Under the pieces are notes generated by a model, which was given only the letters and a program-made list of their open reading frames with translations, was not told where the DNA came from and did not search any database. The position numbers and the translations under genes were made by a program. DNA of 64,000 bases from Bacillota bacterium (GTDB lineage: Bacteria > Bacillota > Clostridia > Acetivibrionales > JANLFN01), in the NCBI GenBank assembly GCA_023397675.1, contig JAEWTV010000065.1, forward strand, positions 261,533 through 325,532. The letters are read 5' to 3'. Below, in pieces: positions 42,758-51,615 of the stretch; position 1 is the first letter of the stretch; each line of letters starts with the position of its first letter.

Positions 42758-45547
42758 TTATTTAACAGTAACTGAAGCGCTTCCTTTAATGTAGTTAACA
42801 ACTGCTGAAGTATCTCTTACAACTGAAGGAGATGCAATTGTTTCTACCTTTAATGTAGTTGCATTGTTAAGATCAAATGTTCCGTTTGCTGCATCACCAG
42901 TTGAACCTGATGTAGACAATGTATCAATACTGCTGATAACTATATCACCAGCATCAAGAGCACCACTGTTATTGGCATCAATGTAATTTACTTTTATCAA
43001 GTTGCTGCCTGATCCAGTAAATGTACCTACTCCAGTTATTGTAAGAGCACCGGAAGTAGCTGCTTGTGTATATACTCTCTTATTTACAGTCATTACATAT
43101 TTACCAGAATCTGAACCAGTTCCGTCAACAAAGCTATAAACGGCTGTATTCTTATTTAATGCAGTACCATTAAGTGTTATAGTAAAGTCATTTACTGAAG
43201 TAGCACCTGATGCAGCAAGATTTTCACTGAAACCAAGGCTCAGTGTTCCGTTAGAGTTAAGAGTAGCTGTCTTTAACTCAGGAGCTATATCATCTGCTAA
43301 TGTAATGTTTCCAACATAAGTGGTAACAAGATTACCAGCTTTATCCTTTATACCTGAGATGTTGAATACAAATCCAGCAGGTGCGGTCTTTGTAGCTGTT
43401 ATTGAGCCAGCAGGCATAATAATAGTAGCTGTCATAGTAGCACTATTATATGTTATGTAGCTGTTAGCCGGCAGTGGAGCACCATCAAGACGATAGTTGT
43501 TAGTGTTGAGTACTGTTGTAAGATCAAGAGCTGCACCTGCAGCAGTATCACCATAAACAACAACAATTCTTGATCCGGTTGCTGAAGTAGTTGCAGCAGT
43601 AGCAGTTACGCTGTTAACTGTTGGAGCTGCAGTATCAGAAGCAGTTGGAGCACCTGATGATACATCAAATACTATGTTCTGAGCAGCTGAACCATTTGTA
43701 GATAATGATTTATCCTTTACTAATCCGCCAGGGATTATTACTGTATAATTAGTAATTCCTGAAGCAACACCTGCTGACAATACGAATACGATTTCTGTAT
43801 CATCATTAGGGTTAATTACAGGGTAACCTACTGAAGCCACAGTAGCACCATTGTTATCAACTACTGTATAAGCTATAGCACCCTGTACTGCTACAGGCTT
43901 GTTGTACTTAATAGTAAATGCACCATTAGCAGTAGTTATTGTATTATAAGTAGTTACTTTCTGGTAAGCAGAGCTTACTACCTGAGGAGCTGTAGAGTCC
44001 TTAGTTATTGATATTGGCTTAGTAATTGCAGTTATAGCATTTCCTGCTGCATCTGTAACAGCATTAGTTACTACAAGAGTACCAGCAAATGAATTTGAGC
44101 TATTGAAAGGAATTGCTGTCAATGCCAAATCAAATACCTTGTTATCCTTGTTAGCTTCTGCTGTAAGTGTTCCAAGAGTAATACCTGTATTAGCTAAGTT
44201 TGCATCTAACAACTTAACGTTTGCAGTAGTTATAGTAGAAACATTCATTGATTTATCAAATGTAAGAACTATTTTGCTATCACTAGTCAAAGTGGCACTT
44301 ACAAGTGAAGGAGCAGTAGTATCAGCTGAAACTACTACTGTTGAAGCCAAAGGATTTGTTGCCTGGTAATTATTAACAGCATCCTTAAAGTTCATAAGGC
44401 TGAGGTTATAAGTAGTTCCAGCAGTCAATGTAGTACCATTGGTTACTGTAACTTTAGTTGAATCTCCGCCAGCTGAAAGAGCTGCAAATGAACCGTTAAC
44501 TGTAACTGATGCAGATGAGAAGTCAATAGGTTCACTGAAAGTCAAAGTGATTAAATTTGTAGTAGTCTTTGCAGATGATGTAGCTGAAACTAATGCAGGA
44601 GCAGTAGTATCTTTTGCAAGTATTGATACTGAGAAATCAGCTGATAAATCCTTTACACCAGATACCTTAAATGCATATGCAGTATCGTTAACAAGCTTTT
44701 GTGCAGCAGTAAATGTAATAACTACTGTCTTATTATCAGACTGCAGACTTGCACTTGCATTTGCAGCTATCATATCGGTACCGTTTTGCTCATAGTTTCC
44801 GATAGTTTCTGCAGATGTTTTGTCAACTGTCTTATTGAATACAACCTGGATCTGTCTAGAATTGAGCTGAGTCAATGATTTAACAGCCAAGGTTGCAGGA
44901 GTTGTTACAAAACCAGCTGCAATTGCTTTAGCTGCAAAAGCAGAATCAGCATCAGCAAGTGTTGCAACAAGAGTCTTGTCACTACCTTTTACTGTAGCTT
45001 TAAGAGTTTCAACTGTAGCTACTGCTAAATCATTAACAGTGAACTTTGAAACATCAAGGTTCTTTGTAAGTCCTACGGAAGCTGCCTTTGACAATACTGT
45101 TGCCCAAGTATAGTCTCCGCTGTATCCGAGAGCTGTAAGCATTACACTGTAGTACTGTTTAGCATCAATTGCTGAATCGGGATCGAATTTACCATTACTT
45201 CCTACGAAGCCTAATTCAGGATGAGCCTTAGCATAAGCTGTTAATGGCTTCTGCCAATCTTTTGTTACATCTGAAAAGTTGGCAGCTGTAACAGGAGTTG
45301 CCTGTGCAGCAGCTAAAACACCTTTCAATCTGAGTATCATTACGAGTGCCTGAATTCTTGCAGGCTGTGTAGCTGTGTAAGCAGCTGTTACACCAGTGCC
45401 GTCGCCGGTGAGCATACCGATATCTGAGCATGCCTTAGCGTCTGCAGATAATGCAGTAGTTCCTTCAGCGAAAGCTGCAGGGATCATAGTAGTAAGCATT
45501 ACAGCTACAACTACTACAACTGCAAATAATTTCTTGAGATTCCTCAT
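42758..45547 (-). CDS. S-layer-like surface protein 1 (degenerate SLH region plus Ig-like repeats)
   Basis: 929 residues. Signal peptide 1-27 (cut after AFA). Residues ~30-205 hold degenerate SLH-like units: ACSDIGMLTGDG, ANFSDVTKDWQKPL, GSNGKFDPDSAIDAKQYYS and LGYSGDY. From ~215 come repeated SbsA-type Ig modules, each beginning like APSLVSATLTSDSKIVLTFD: at about 215, 315, 410, 520, 640 and 755. The composition is rich in Thr, Ser, Ala and Val, with a single Cys. It is a secreted, probably self-assembling surface protein and a plausible acceptor for the adjoining glycan machinery. SD GAGGAGG; own promoter and terminator. A paralogue follows at 46024-48828. Confidence 0.9.
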   Translation of the reverse strand: MRNLKKLFAVVVVVAVMLTTMIPAAFAEGTTALSADAKACSDIGMLTGDGTGVTAAYTATQPARIQALVMILRLKGVLAAAQATPVTAANFSDVTKDWQKPLTAYAKAHPELGFVGSNGKFDPDSAIDAKQYYSVMLTALGYSGDYTWATVLSKAASVGLTKNLDVSKFTVNDLAVATVETLKATVKGSDKTLVATLADADSAFAAKAIAAGFVTTPATLAVKSLTQLNSRQIQVVFNKTVDKTSAETIGNYEQNGTDMIAANASASLQSDNKTVVITFTAAQKLVNDTAYAFKVSGVKDLSADFSVSILAKDTTAPALVSATSSAKTTTNLITLTFSEPIDFSSASVTVNGSFAALSAGGDSTKVTVTNGTTLTAGTTYNLSLMNFKDAVNNYQATNPLASTVVVSADTTAPSLVSATLTSDSKIVLTFDKSMNVSTITTANVKLLDANLANTGITLGTLTAEANKDNKVFDLALTAIPFNSSNSFAGTLVVTNAVTDAAGNAITAITKPISITKDSTAPQVVSSAYQKVTTYNTITTANGAFTIKYNKPVAVQGAIAYTVVDNNGATVASVGYPVINPNDDTEIVFVLSAGVASGITNYTVIIPGGLVKDKSLSTNGSAAQNIVFDVSSGAPTASDTAAPTVNSVTATAATTSATGSRIVVVYGDTAAGAALDLTTVLNTNNYRLDGAPLPANSYITYNSATMTATIIMPAGSITATKTAPAGFVFNISGIKDKAGNLVTTYVGNITLADDIAPELKTATLNSNGTLSLGFSENLAASGATSVNDFTITLNGTALNKNTAVYSFVDGTGSDSGKYVMTVNKRVYTQAATSGALTITGVGTFTGSGSNLIKVNYIDANNSGALDAGDIVISSIDTLSTSGSTGDAANGTFDLNNATTLKVETIASPSVVRDTSAVVNYIKGSASVTVK

Positions 45548-45697
45548 ACTCTCAAATCCTCCTCATGAGTTTTTTATAATTGGAAGTGGGCAATCTGTAA
45601 TTAGTCAGGTTACGCCCCCTTCCAGAAACATATAACCCAACTCCTTAATTGATTCATCCTTCGAAGGCATATCTTACCTGTCTAGGATTACATTGCA

Positions 45698-45726
45698 ATT
45701 ATATCATCGGCTATTTTGGTAGTCAA
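45698..45726 (-). promoter_or_regulatory. Strong sigma-A promoter of S-layer gene 1
   Basis: TTGACT (45721-45726), 17 bases, TATAAT (45698-45703): near-consensus. Transcription would start about 145 bases before the ATG. Confidence 0.85.
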
Positions 45727-45971
45727 CATATGGTAATCAAGTGTAAAGAAATTGTAATAGATTAGTAATGCGCCCATAATGCAGTTGTTTATGTAAACAA
45801 TGCATAATATTAAACGTAGCCAGCAACCCACCTATATCAATATTTAAGCTATACGAACTATAAATACATATCAATTATGAACATACTTATGTAAACTACT
45901 GTTTGTTTTATTTTTTCAAAATTTTTAAAAATAATTTAGGCAATAATTAATTTTATTTTCTTTTTTTATAC

Positions 45972-46007
45972 AAAAAAAGAGACTACCCTTTTTAGGATAG
46001 CCTCTTT
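45972..46007 (-). terminator. Rho-independent terminator of S-layer gene 2
   Basis: On the minus strand AAAGAGGCTATCC-TAAAAA-GGGTAGTCTCTTT pairs with two mismatches and runs into a T-tract. It begins 17 bases after the stop at 46024. Confidence 0.9.
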
Positions 46008-46023
46008 CATTATTAGTTATCTT

Positions 46024-48828
46024 TTATTTAACTGTGATAGTAGTGTCTCCAGTTAAAGCATTTGTAATTGAGCTTCCATCTGTTACTACTGCAGGAGCGT
46101 GTATAGTCTTAACTACGAGTGTTGATGCATTATTAAGATCATAGATTCCGCTTACTGCATCACCTAATGTTGCGCTTGTTGCCTTTGTATCAACATATCC
46201 TATTACAAGATCACCTGCTGTAAAGGATGCACTGTTATCAAGGTCAACATAGCTTATCTGTAAGTAGTTACTTCCTGAACCAGCGTAAGTTACACCGTAT
46301 GCTGTAAATGAACCAGCTGTTGCAGCTACTGTATAAACTCTCTTCTGTACTGAAAGAACATACTTACCAGCGTCAGCTCCTGAACCATCTGCTACACTGT
46401 AAATAGCTGTTGGTAAAACAGTACCGTTCAATGTGATCTGGAAGTCAGTATGCGAAGTACCTGTTGCTGATGCAGGATTTTCACTGAATCCAAGGCTCAT
46501 TGTTCCATTAGAGTTGATAACAGCCGTCTTTAATACAGGTGCTATATCATCTACTAATGTAATGTTACCAACATAGGTTGTGATTATATTTCCTGCCTTA
46601 TCCTTGATACCTGATATATTCAATACGTATCCTGCAGGAGCAGTCTTGGTAGCTGCTATAGAGTTAGCAGGAATATGAATTGTTGCTACATTACCGGATA
46701 TTGTTATATAACTGTTTGTTGGCAGTGGAGCACCATCAAGATGGTAGTTGTTTGTATTCAATACTGTTGTAAGATCAAGTCCTGATCCTGCTTCAGTATA
46801 AGTAATCTGTATAGATGAACCTGATGTTGCATTTGTTGCAGCTGTAGCTACTACATCTCCAGGAGCAGCAATTGAAGGAGCAATTATATCTGAAGCTGAT
46901 GGAGTACCTGATGATACATCAAATGTAATATTCTGAGCTGCACTTGCATTAGTGCTTACTGAAGTATCCTTAACCAATCCACTTGGAATTATAACTGTGT
47001 AACTTGTTACACCTGTTGGAACACCGGCAGTCAATACGAATACTACTTCTGTATTGTCATTAGGATTAGCTACTGGTAAAGCAGGAACTCCAGCTATTGT
47101 TGAGCCATCGCTTCCTATAGCAGAAACTGATGTAGCCTGGATAGTTACAGGCTTATTGTACTTAACTGCAAGAGCACCATAAGTTGTTGTTATTGTATTG
47201 TAACTAGTTACCTTCTGGTAAGCATAGTTTACAACTGCTGGAGCTGTTGTATCTTTATTAATTGTAATTGCTCTTGTAGATGCTGTCATAGTATTACCTG
47301 CAGCATCAGCTACAGCATTTGTAATAACTAATGTGCCAGTAAAGGTATTAGCACTATTGAAAGGAATTGCTGAGAACCTTAGGTCAAATACTTTGTTATC
47401 TTTATTTGCTTCAGGAAGTAAAGAAACTGTAGTTATTCCTGTAGCTGTAAGATTAGAATCAAGTAATTTAACGTTTGTTGTATTTACAGTTGAAGTATTC
47501 ATTGACTTATCAAAAGTAAGAACTATTGTACTATCACTAGTTAATGTAGCACTTACAAGTGAAGGAGCAGTAGTATCAGCCGATACTGTTACTGTTGTTG
47601 CCAATGGATTTGTTGTCTGATAGTTACCTGCAAAATCCTTAAAGTTCATAAGACTTAAGTTATAAGTTGTTCCAGTAGTCATGGTAGAACCGTTGGTAAC
47701 AACAACCTTTGTTGAATCAGAGCCTGCTGATAAAGCTGCAAATGTACCATTTACAGTAACAGATGCAGATGCGAAATCAATCGGTTCACTGAAAGTCAAA
47801 GTAATAGCATTTGTAGTTACTTTTGCTGATGACTGTGCAGATACAAATACTGGTGCTGTAGTATCACTAGCAAGTATTGACTTGCTGTAATCAGCTGCAA
47901 GAGCTACTCCTGACGCATCCTTAACACCAGATACTTTGAATGAGTATGCCTGATTATTTGTCAATGCTGTAGCAAGAGTTATAACAACTGTCTTTTTATC
48001 TGCGCTCATTACAGCTGTACCAGTTGAAACATTAAGTGCTGTATAAGTTGATGTACCAGTAGCCATTGAGTAGTTACCAATGGTTTCTGCAGAATCTTCG
48101 TTAACAGCTTTATTGAATACAACCTGGATTTGTTTTGAATTTAACTGAGTTAATGATGAAACAGCTAAAGCAGCGGAAGAAGTTGTGAAACCTGCAGCTA
48201 CTGCCTTTGTAGCGAATGCTGAGTCAGCATTTGCAAGAGCTTCAACAAGTGCTACATCACTACCCTTAGCATTTGTCTTAAGAGCTTCTACTGTAGCTAC
48301 TGCCAAATCATTAACAGTAAACTTAGCATTGTCAAGGTTCTTAACAAGTCCTACTGAAGCAGCCTTTGACATTACTGTTGCCCATGTGTAATCTCCGCTG
48401 TAACCGAGAACTGTAAGCATTACGCTATAGTACTGTTTAGCGTCGATTAAGGAATTAGGGTCAAATTTGTTGTTTCCGATACCACCGAAGCCAAGTTCCG
48501 GATGAGCTTTAAGGTAAGCTGTGTAAGGCTTCTGCCATCCTGCTGTTACGTCTGAGAAGTTGTCTGCTGTAGCTGGTGTTGCCTGAGCTGCAGCTTCGAG
48601 GCCCTTCAATCTAAGTAACATTATAGCAGCCTGTATTCTTGCGGGTTGTGTCTGGGTGTAAGCTAATGTTACACCATCACCTGCGCCCTGCAGCATGCCG
48701 ATTGTTGTGCAAGCCTGAGCGTCTGCAGATATAGCAGTAGTTCCTTCAGCGAAAGCTGCTGGGATCATAGTTGTAATCATAACAGCTATAACTACTACAA
48801 CTGCGAATAATTTCTTGAGATTCCTCAT
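46024..48828 (-). CDS. S-layer-like surface protein 2 (paralogue of protein 1)
   Basis: 934 residues. The first ~35 residues are almost identical to protein 1 (signal peptide cut after AFA). The SLH-like region has ACTTIGMLQGAG, DNFSDVTAGWQKPY, GNNKFDPNSLIDAKQYYS and LGYSGDY. Six SbsA-type Ig modules follow, in the same order as in protein 1 and alignable throughout, for example APSLVSATLTSDSTIVLTFD. Identity is lower in the last third. It clearly arose by tandem duplication. Own near-consensus promoter, ~130-base leader and terminator. One or both proteins probably form the surface array; which dominates cannot be told from sequence. Confidence 0.9.
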   Translation of the reverse strand: MRNLKKLFAVVVVIAVMITTMIPAAFAEGTTAISADAQACTTIGMLQGAGDGVTLAYTQTQPARIQAAIMLLRLKGLEAAAQATPATADNFSDVTAGWQKPYTAYLKAHPELGFGGIGNNKFDPNSLIDAKQYYSVMLTVLGYSGDYTWATVMSKAASVGLVKNLDNAKFTVNDLAVATVEALKTNAKGSDVALVEALANADSAFATKAVAAGFTTSSAALAVSSLTQLNSKQIQVVFNKAVNEDSAETIGNYSMATGTSTYTALNVSTGTAVMSADKKTVVITLATALTNNQAYSFKVSGVKDASGVALAADYSKSILASDTTAPVFVSAQSSAKVTTNAITLTFSEPIDFASASVTVNGTFAALSAGSDSTKVVVTNGSTMTTGTTYNLSLMNFKDFAGNYQTTNPLATTVTVSADTTAPSLVSATLTSDSTIVLTFDKSMNTSTVNTTNVKLLDSNLTATGITTVSLLPEANKDNKVFDLRFSAIPFNSANTFTGTLVITNAVADAAGNTMTASTRAITINKDTTAPAVVNYAYQKVTSYNTITTTYGALAVKYNKPVTIQATSVSAIGSDGSTIAGVPALPVANPNDNTEVVFVLTAGVPTGVTSYTVIIPSGLVKDTSVSTNASAAQNITFDVSSGTPSASDIIAPSIAAPGDVVATAATNATSGSSIQITYTEAGSGLDLTTVLNTNNYHLDGAPLPTNSYITISGNVATIHIPANSIAATKTAPAGYVLNISGIKDKAGNIITTYVGNITLVDDIAPVLKTAVINSNGTMSLGFSENPASATGTSHTDFQITLNGTVLPTAIYSVADGSGADAGKYVLSVQKRVYTVAATAGSFTAYGVTYAGSGSNYLQISYVDLDNSASFTAGDLVIGYVDTKATSATLGDAVSGIYDLNNASTLVVKTIHAPAVVTDGSSITNALTGDTTITVK

Positions 48829-49171
48829 ACTTTCAAATCCTCCTTGTGAGTTTTAATTTGCGGAAGAGTTTACGATAACCGGGCTGCTTCCTCCGCTTTT
48901 GACTTTAGACATACCCGGTTTAATTCAAGACCATAGTTTACATAAGTCTTGAACATCAAAGTCATTATAACATCGTAAAAGTTTAAAGGTCAATGATTGA
49001 TACAGAAGTGTAATATAACTGTAACAGGCATATTTAGTACTTTACAGGGATTTTTGTCCATAGGAGGAAGGTGTATGATAAAGTGAATTTATGTTTCAAT
49101 TTTATGTTAACTCTATTATGCTTTTAAACATCAATGCTTCATAATAATTAATACGAATTATGGAACAAAGG
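48829..49171. other. Leader and promoter region of S-layer gene 2
   Basis: The leader (~48829-48957) holds a hairpin with arms AACCGGG/CCCGGTT (48877-48883 and 48914-48920), whose loop includes a GGAGG on the mRNA strand, and a real SD AAGGAGG before the ATG. The promoter is at 48964-48993. From 49000 to 49171 I see no gene and no clear terminator for the ABC-2 operon that ends at 49172. Confidence 0.7.
48964..48993 (-). promoter_or_regulatory. Strong sigma-A promoter of S-layer gene 2
   Basis: TTGACC (48988-48993), 18 bases, TATAAT (48964-48969) on the minus strand; start of transcription about 130 bases before the ATG. Confidence 0.82.
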
Positions 49172-50377
49172 TTAGCTTCTAACCTGTTTTCTTAATATCA
49201 GGTAGCTAAGCGGTAAAAGGACAATAGATATTGAAAGCAACACCAACAAAGGTGTCAAGGCAGCTGCGGCATTACCAGGTTCGGCAAGCAGTTTGTTTAT
49301 GCCTTGAAGGGCCCAGCCCTGGGGAGTCAAATCTGCCAGCTGTTTAAGCTGTTTTGTAGGATCGACAAAGTTCCAGAAGCACCCTCCGGCAAAGCCGGTA
49401 AGCAGTGCGAAGATAGGTCCGCCTGCCTGAAGCTGTGCAGGCGTTTTAAGAATTGAGGATAGAAGCATACTTATTGATATTACTGAAAGCAGGTACGCTG
49501 AGAACAGCAAGTACGACATGGTACCCGGGAAAATGTTCACATCAAAAGCCAGCTTTAATATCACCGAGAACAGTACAATCTGTAATAATCCAGCCGCCAT
49601 AAGTGCAAGTACATTCCCGGCAAAGGAATGTATGAGGGCGCCGGGGCCTGATATAAGCCTTTTTAAGGTTCCATTGTTGCGTTCTTCTATTACCCAGCCA
49701 CTGCAGAACAATACAAAAAACATTATAAATACCAGGATTATTCCTGAGGATGCAGCAGTTGATGAAGGCAGTGAAATGCGTTTGACCTCCTGAGCAGAAT
49801 TGTTTTGAACCTCCCTGTAGTCAACCGTCACAAGTGGTTTGGGTTCCCACTGTGATTGATAGAAAATATTTATTTCATTAATAAGTCCGCTGTTTACAGA
49901 TACATTATGCTTTTTATAAAGGGTTGTTATCTTGTCTACAGCCATGCTTTGGGCTCCAAGTCTCATTACCTCGCCCGAAACAAGCTCCTGTACATAGCTT
50001 GATGAGAAGGATGAAGGGGAGCTTATTAAGTCTATCATGTCACTGCTTATCCCATGGGCTATATTTTCACTAAAGTCCTTCTTTATAATGAAGGCCGCTT
50101 CAATTTTTTCTTCCTTTATCAGTTCAATAGCTTTTTCACGCTGGGTAAGGTTCACCTGCAGGCCTTCCTTTTTAAGAATCCTGTCTTTAAGTATATTCGA
50201 TGCCTCTGAATTGTCTTCGTCTACCAGTGCAACAGGAACAACGTTAAGCTTTTCATGCTTCAGTGCATAGCCGGTTGAAAGGGTTATGAACAGGGGTATA
50301 AGGACCATTGCAACAAAAAAGGCCTTATCCGTTAACATTGTTTTTATTTTATAGAAGGTTATGTGTAAGAGCTTCAT
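49172..50377 (-). CDS. ABC-2 type transporter permease
   Basis: 401 residues. One N-terminal helix (about 18-38), a long outer domain (40-210), then five clustered helices to the C-terminus, the layout of YhgE/ABC-2 permeases (type V exporters such as LinA/YhaP-like). The cytoplasmic loop after helix 2 has GWVIEERNNGTLKRLISGP, the coupling motif of the family. Overlaps the preceding permease by four bases (ATGA type), with AAGGAGG upstream. The two permeases most likely form a heterodimer with the ATPase at 53391. Substrate unknown; last gene of the operon. Confidence 0.87.
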   Translation of the reverse strand: MKLLHITFYKIKTMLTDKAFFVAMVLIPLFITLSTGYALKHEKLNVVPVALVDEDNSEASNILKDRILKKEGLQVNLTQREKAIELIKEEKIEAAFIIKKDFSENIAHGISSDMIDLISSPSSFSSSYVQELVSGEVMRLGAQSMAVDKITTLYKKHNVSVNSGLINEINIFYQSQWEPKPLVTVDYREVQNNSAQEVKRISLPSSTAASSGIILVFIMFFVLFCSGWVIEERNNGTLKRLISGPGALIHSFAGNVLALMAAGLLQIVLFSVILKLAFDVNIFPGTMSYLLFSAYLLSVISISMLLSSILKTPAQLQAGGPIFALLTGFAGGCFWNFVDPTKQLKQLADLTPQGWALQGINKLLAEPGNAAAALTPLLVLLSISIVLLPLSYLILRKQVRS

Positions 50378-51591
50378 ATGTTATTCCTCCTTCTCCTGAA
50401 GGCCAGTATAACCGTCGCCGCCAGAAGCAGCGCCGCTGCCATTTCAATAAGCGGAGTCACATACCTGTCAACGCTAAGCCCTCTGTTACCTGAAAACAGC
50501 ACCATAAACCCATCCATTCCCCAGCGGTTGATTGTAAATTTACTTATCTGCCTTATGAATTCAGGCATGGAGTAAAGCGGGTAAATACTCCCCCCTATTA
50601 CAGCCATAAGAAGGATTCCAAGATTGCCTATTGCATCTGCTGCAGCAGTAGTCTTTGATATTGCCGAAACAAATACTGACCAGGCTGATACAGCAAGGAT
50701 TATTCCGCCGAAAACCTTGAGTATACTCTCAATAGGTGCTCCCCAGTAATTGTGAAAGAATATTGATGTTGCCGCAATTATAACGGCGAATTGGATTAAT
50801 GATAGTATTAGCGCTACAACAAATTTGGAAAGTATTATCTGATAGGTTTTCACCGGTGTTGCTGCAAGCCTCCTGCTTACACCGTAATTGCGCTCCCATA
50901 CAAGCATCTTCATGGCAGGCATACCAGCAAACATAAGGAATATTATAATAAGCCCTGACGTAAAATACTCTGCTGGTGTGAGATCCAGAGAAGGCGAGGC
51001 TTCAACCTCCGAGTATATCTCGTTTCTTGACAGTGCATCCATCAGAAGCTTTGTCATTGATTCATCGTAGTCTTTTACTATATCCTTTGAATTAATTTTC
51101 GCTTTGATATCAAAATGATCAATTGTATTTAAGGCGCTTTCACTTGCGGAAAGCAGATTTGAAGCCGATTGAATTATATTTTTCGTTATGAATGCCTGCA
51201 ATGGCATGGACTTATTGCCTATTACAGTAACAGGCTTGTTTTCTCCAGAAAGTATACTGTCAGAAAACTTATCAGGAACAATTATTTCGGCTGCAACCTT
51301 GTTGTCTGAAAGTAAATCTGCGCCTTCCTTTTCATCTACTCTAAGTATTTCTCCGAAAAGCTCAATTCCTTCAAGCTGCTTAATAAGTATTCTTGTCTGT
51401 GCGCTGTCTTCCCTATCCACCAGTGCTATAGAGAATGGGTCTACAAAGCTTGTTTTATTTATATATGAACTCAGAACGTATACAAAAAGAGATATAAAAA
51501 GTACAGGCATAACAATCAGCAGCGTCAGTGCCTTCCAATCCCTGATAAAAACCTTTATGTCATTTTTCAACAGTGTCAGAAAACGGATCAT
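50374..51591 (-). CDS. ABC-2 type transporter permease
   Basis: 405 residues with the same layout as its neighbour: N-terminal helix (~20-42), outer domain (~45-220), then five helices. The coupling motif is KMLVWERNYGVSRRLAATP. ATG with a weak GGTGG SD. It stands 24 bases after the anchored-protein gene and is coupled to the second permease gene. Similar pairs in Firmicutes export drugs, lipids or antimicrobial peptides; nothing here fixes the substrate. Confidence 0.87.
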   Translation of the reverse strand: MIRFLTLLKNDIKVFIRDWKALTLLIVMPVLFISLFVYVLSSYINKTSFVDPFSIALVDREDSAQTRILIKQLEGIELFGEILRVDEKEGADLLSDNKVAAEIIVPDKFSDSILSGENKPVTVIGNKSMPLQAFITKNIIQSASNLLSASESALNTIDHFDIKAKINSKDIVKDYDESMTKLLMDALSRNEIYSEVEASPSLDLTPAEYFTSGLIIIFLMFAGMPAMKMLVWERNYGVSRRLAATPVKTYQIILSKFVVALILSLIQFAVIIAATSIFFHNYWGAPIESILKVFGGIILAVSAWSVFVSAISKTTAAADAIGNLGILLMAVIGGSIYPLYSMPEFIRQISKFTINRWGMDGFMVLFSGNRGLSVDRYVTPLIEMAAALLLAATVILAFRRRRNNI

Positions 51592-51615
51592 ATTGCCACC
51601 GGATAATACCTTTCA

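Larger units (their letters stand above)
45548..46023. other. Spacer between the two S-layer genes: leader, promoter, terminator
   Basis: Contains, in minus-strand order, the terminator of S-layer gene 2 (45972-46007), about 240 AT-rich bases without a visible feature, the promoter of gene 1 (45698-45726), and a ~145-base untranslated leader. The leader has a ten-base-arm hairpin (45582-45591 with 45614-45623, one mismatch) close to the SD. Confidence 0.75.

Noticed and set aside
42800..48400. Several antisense frames of 65-120 codons within the two S-layer genes
   Set aside because: They mirror the repetitive Thr/Ala/Val-rich coding strand and have no SD; they are by-products of composition.
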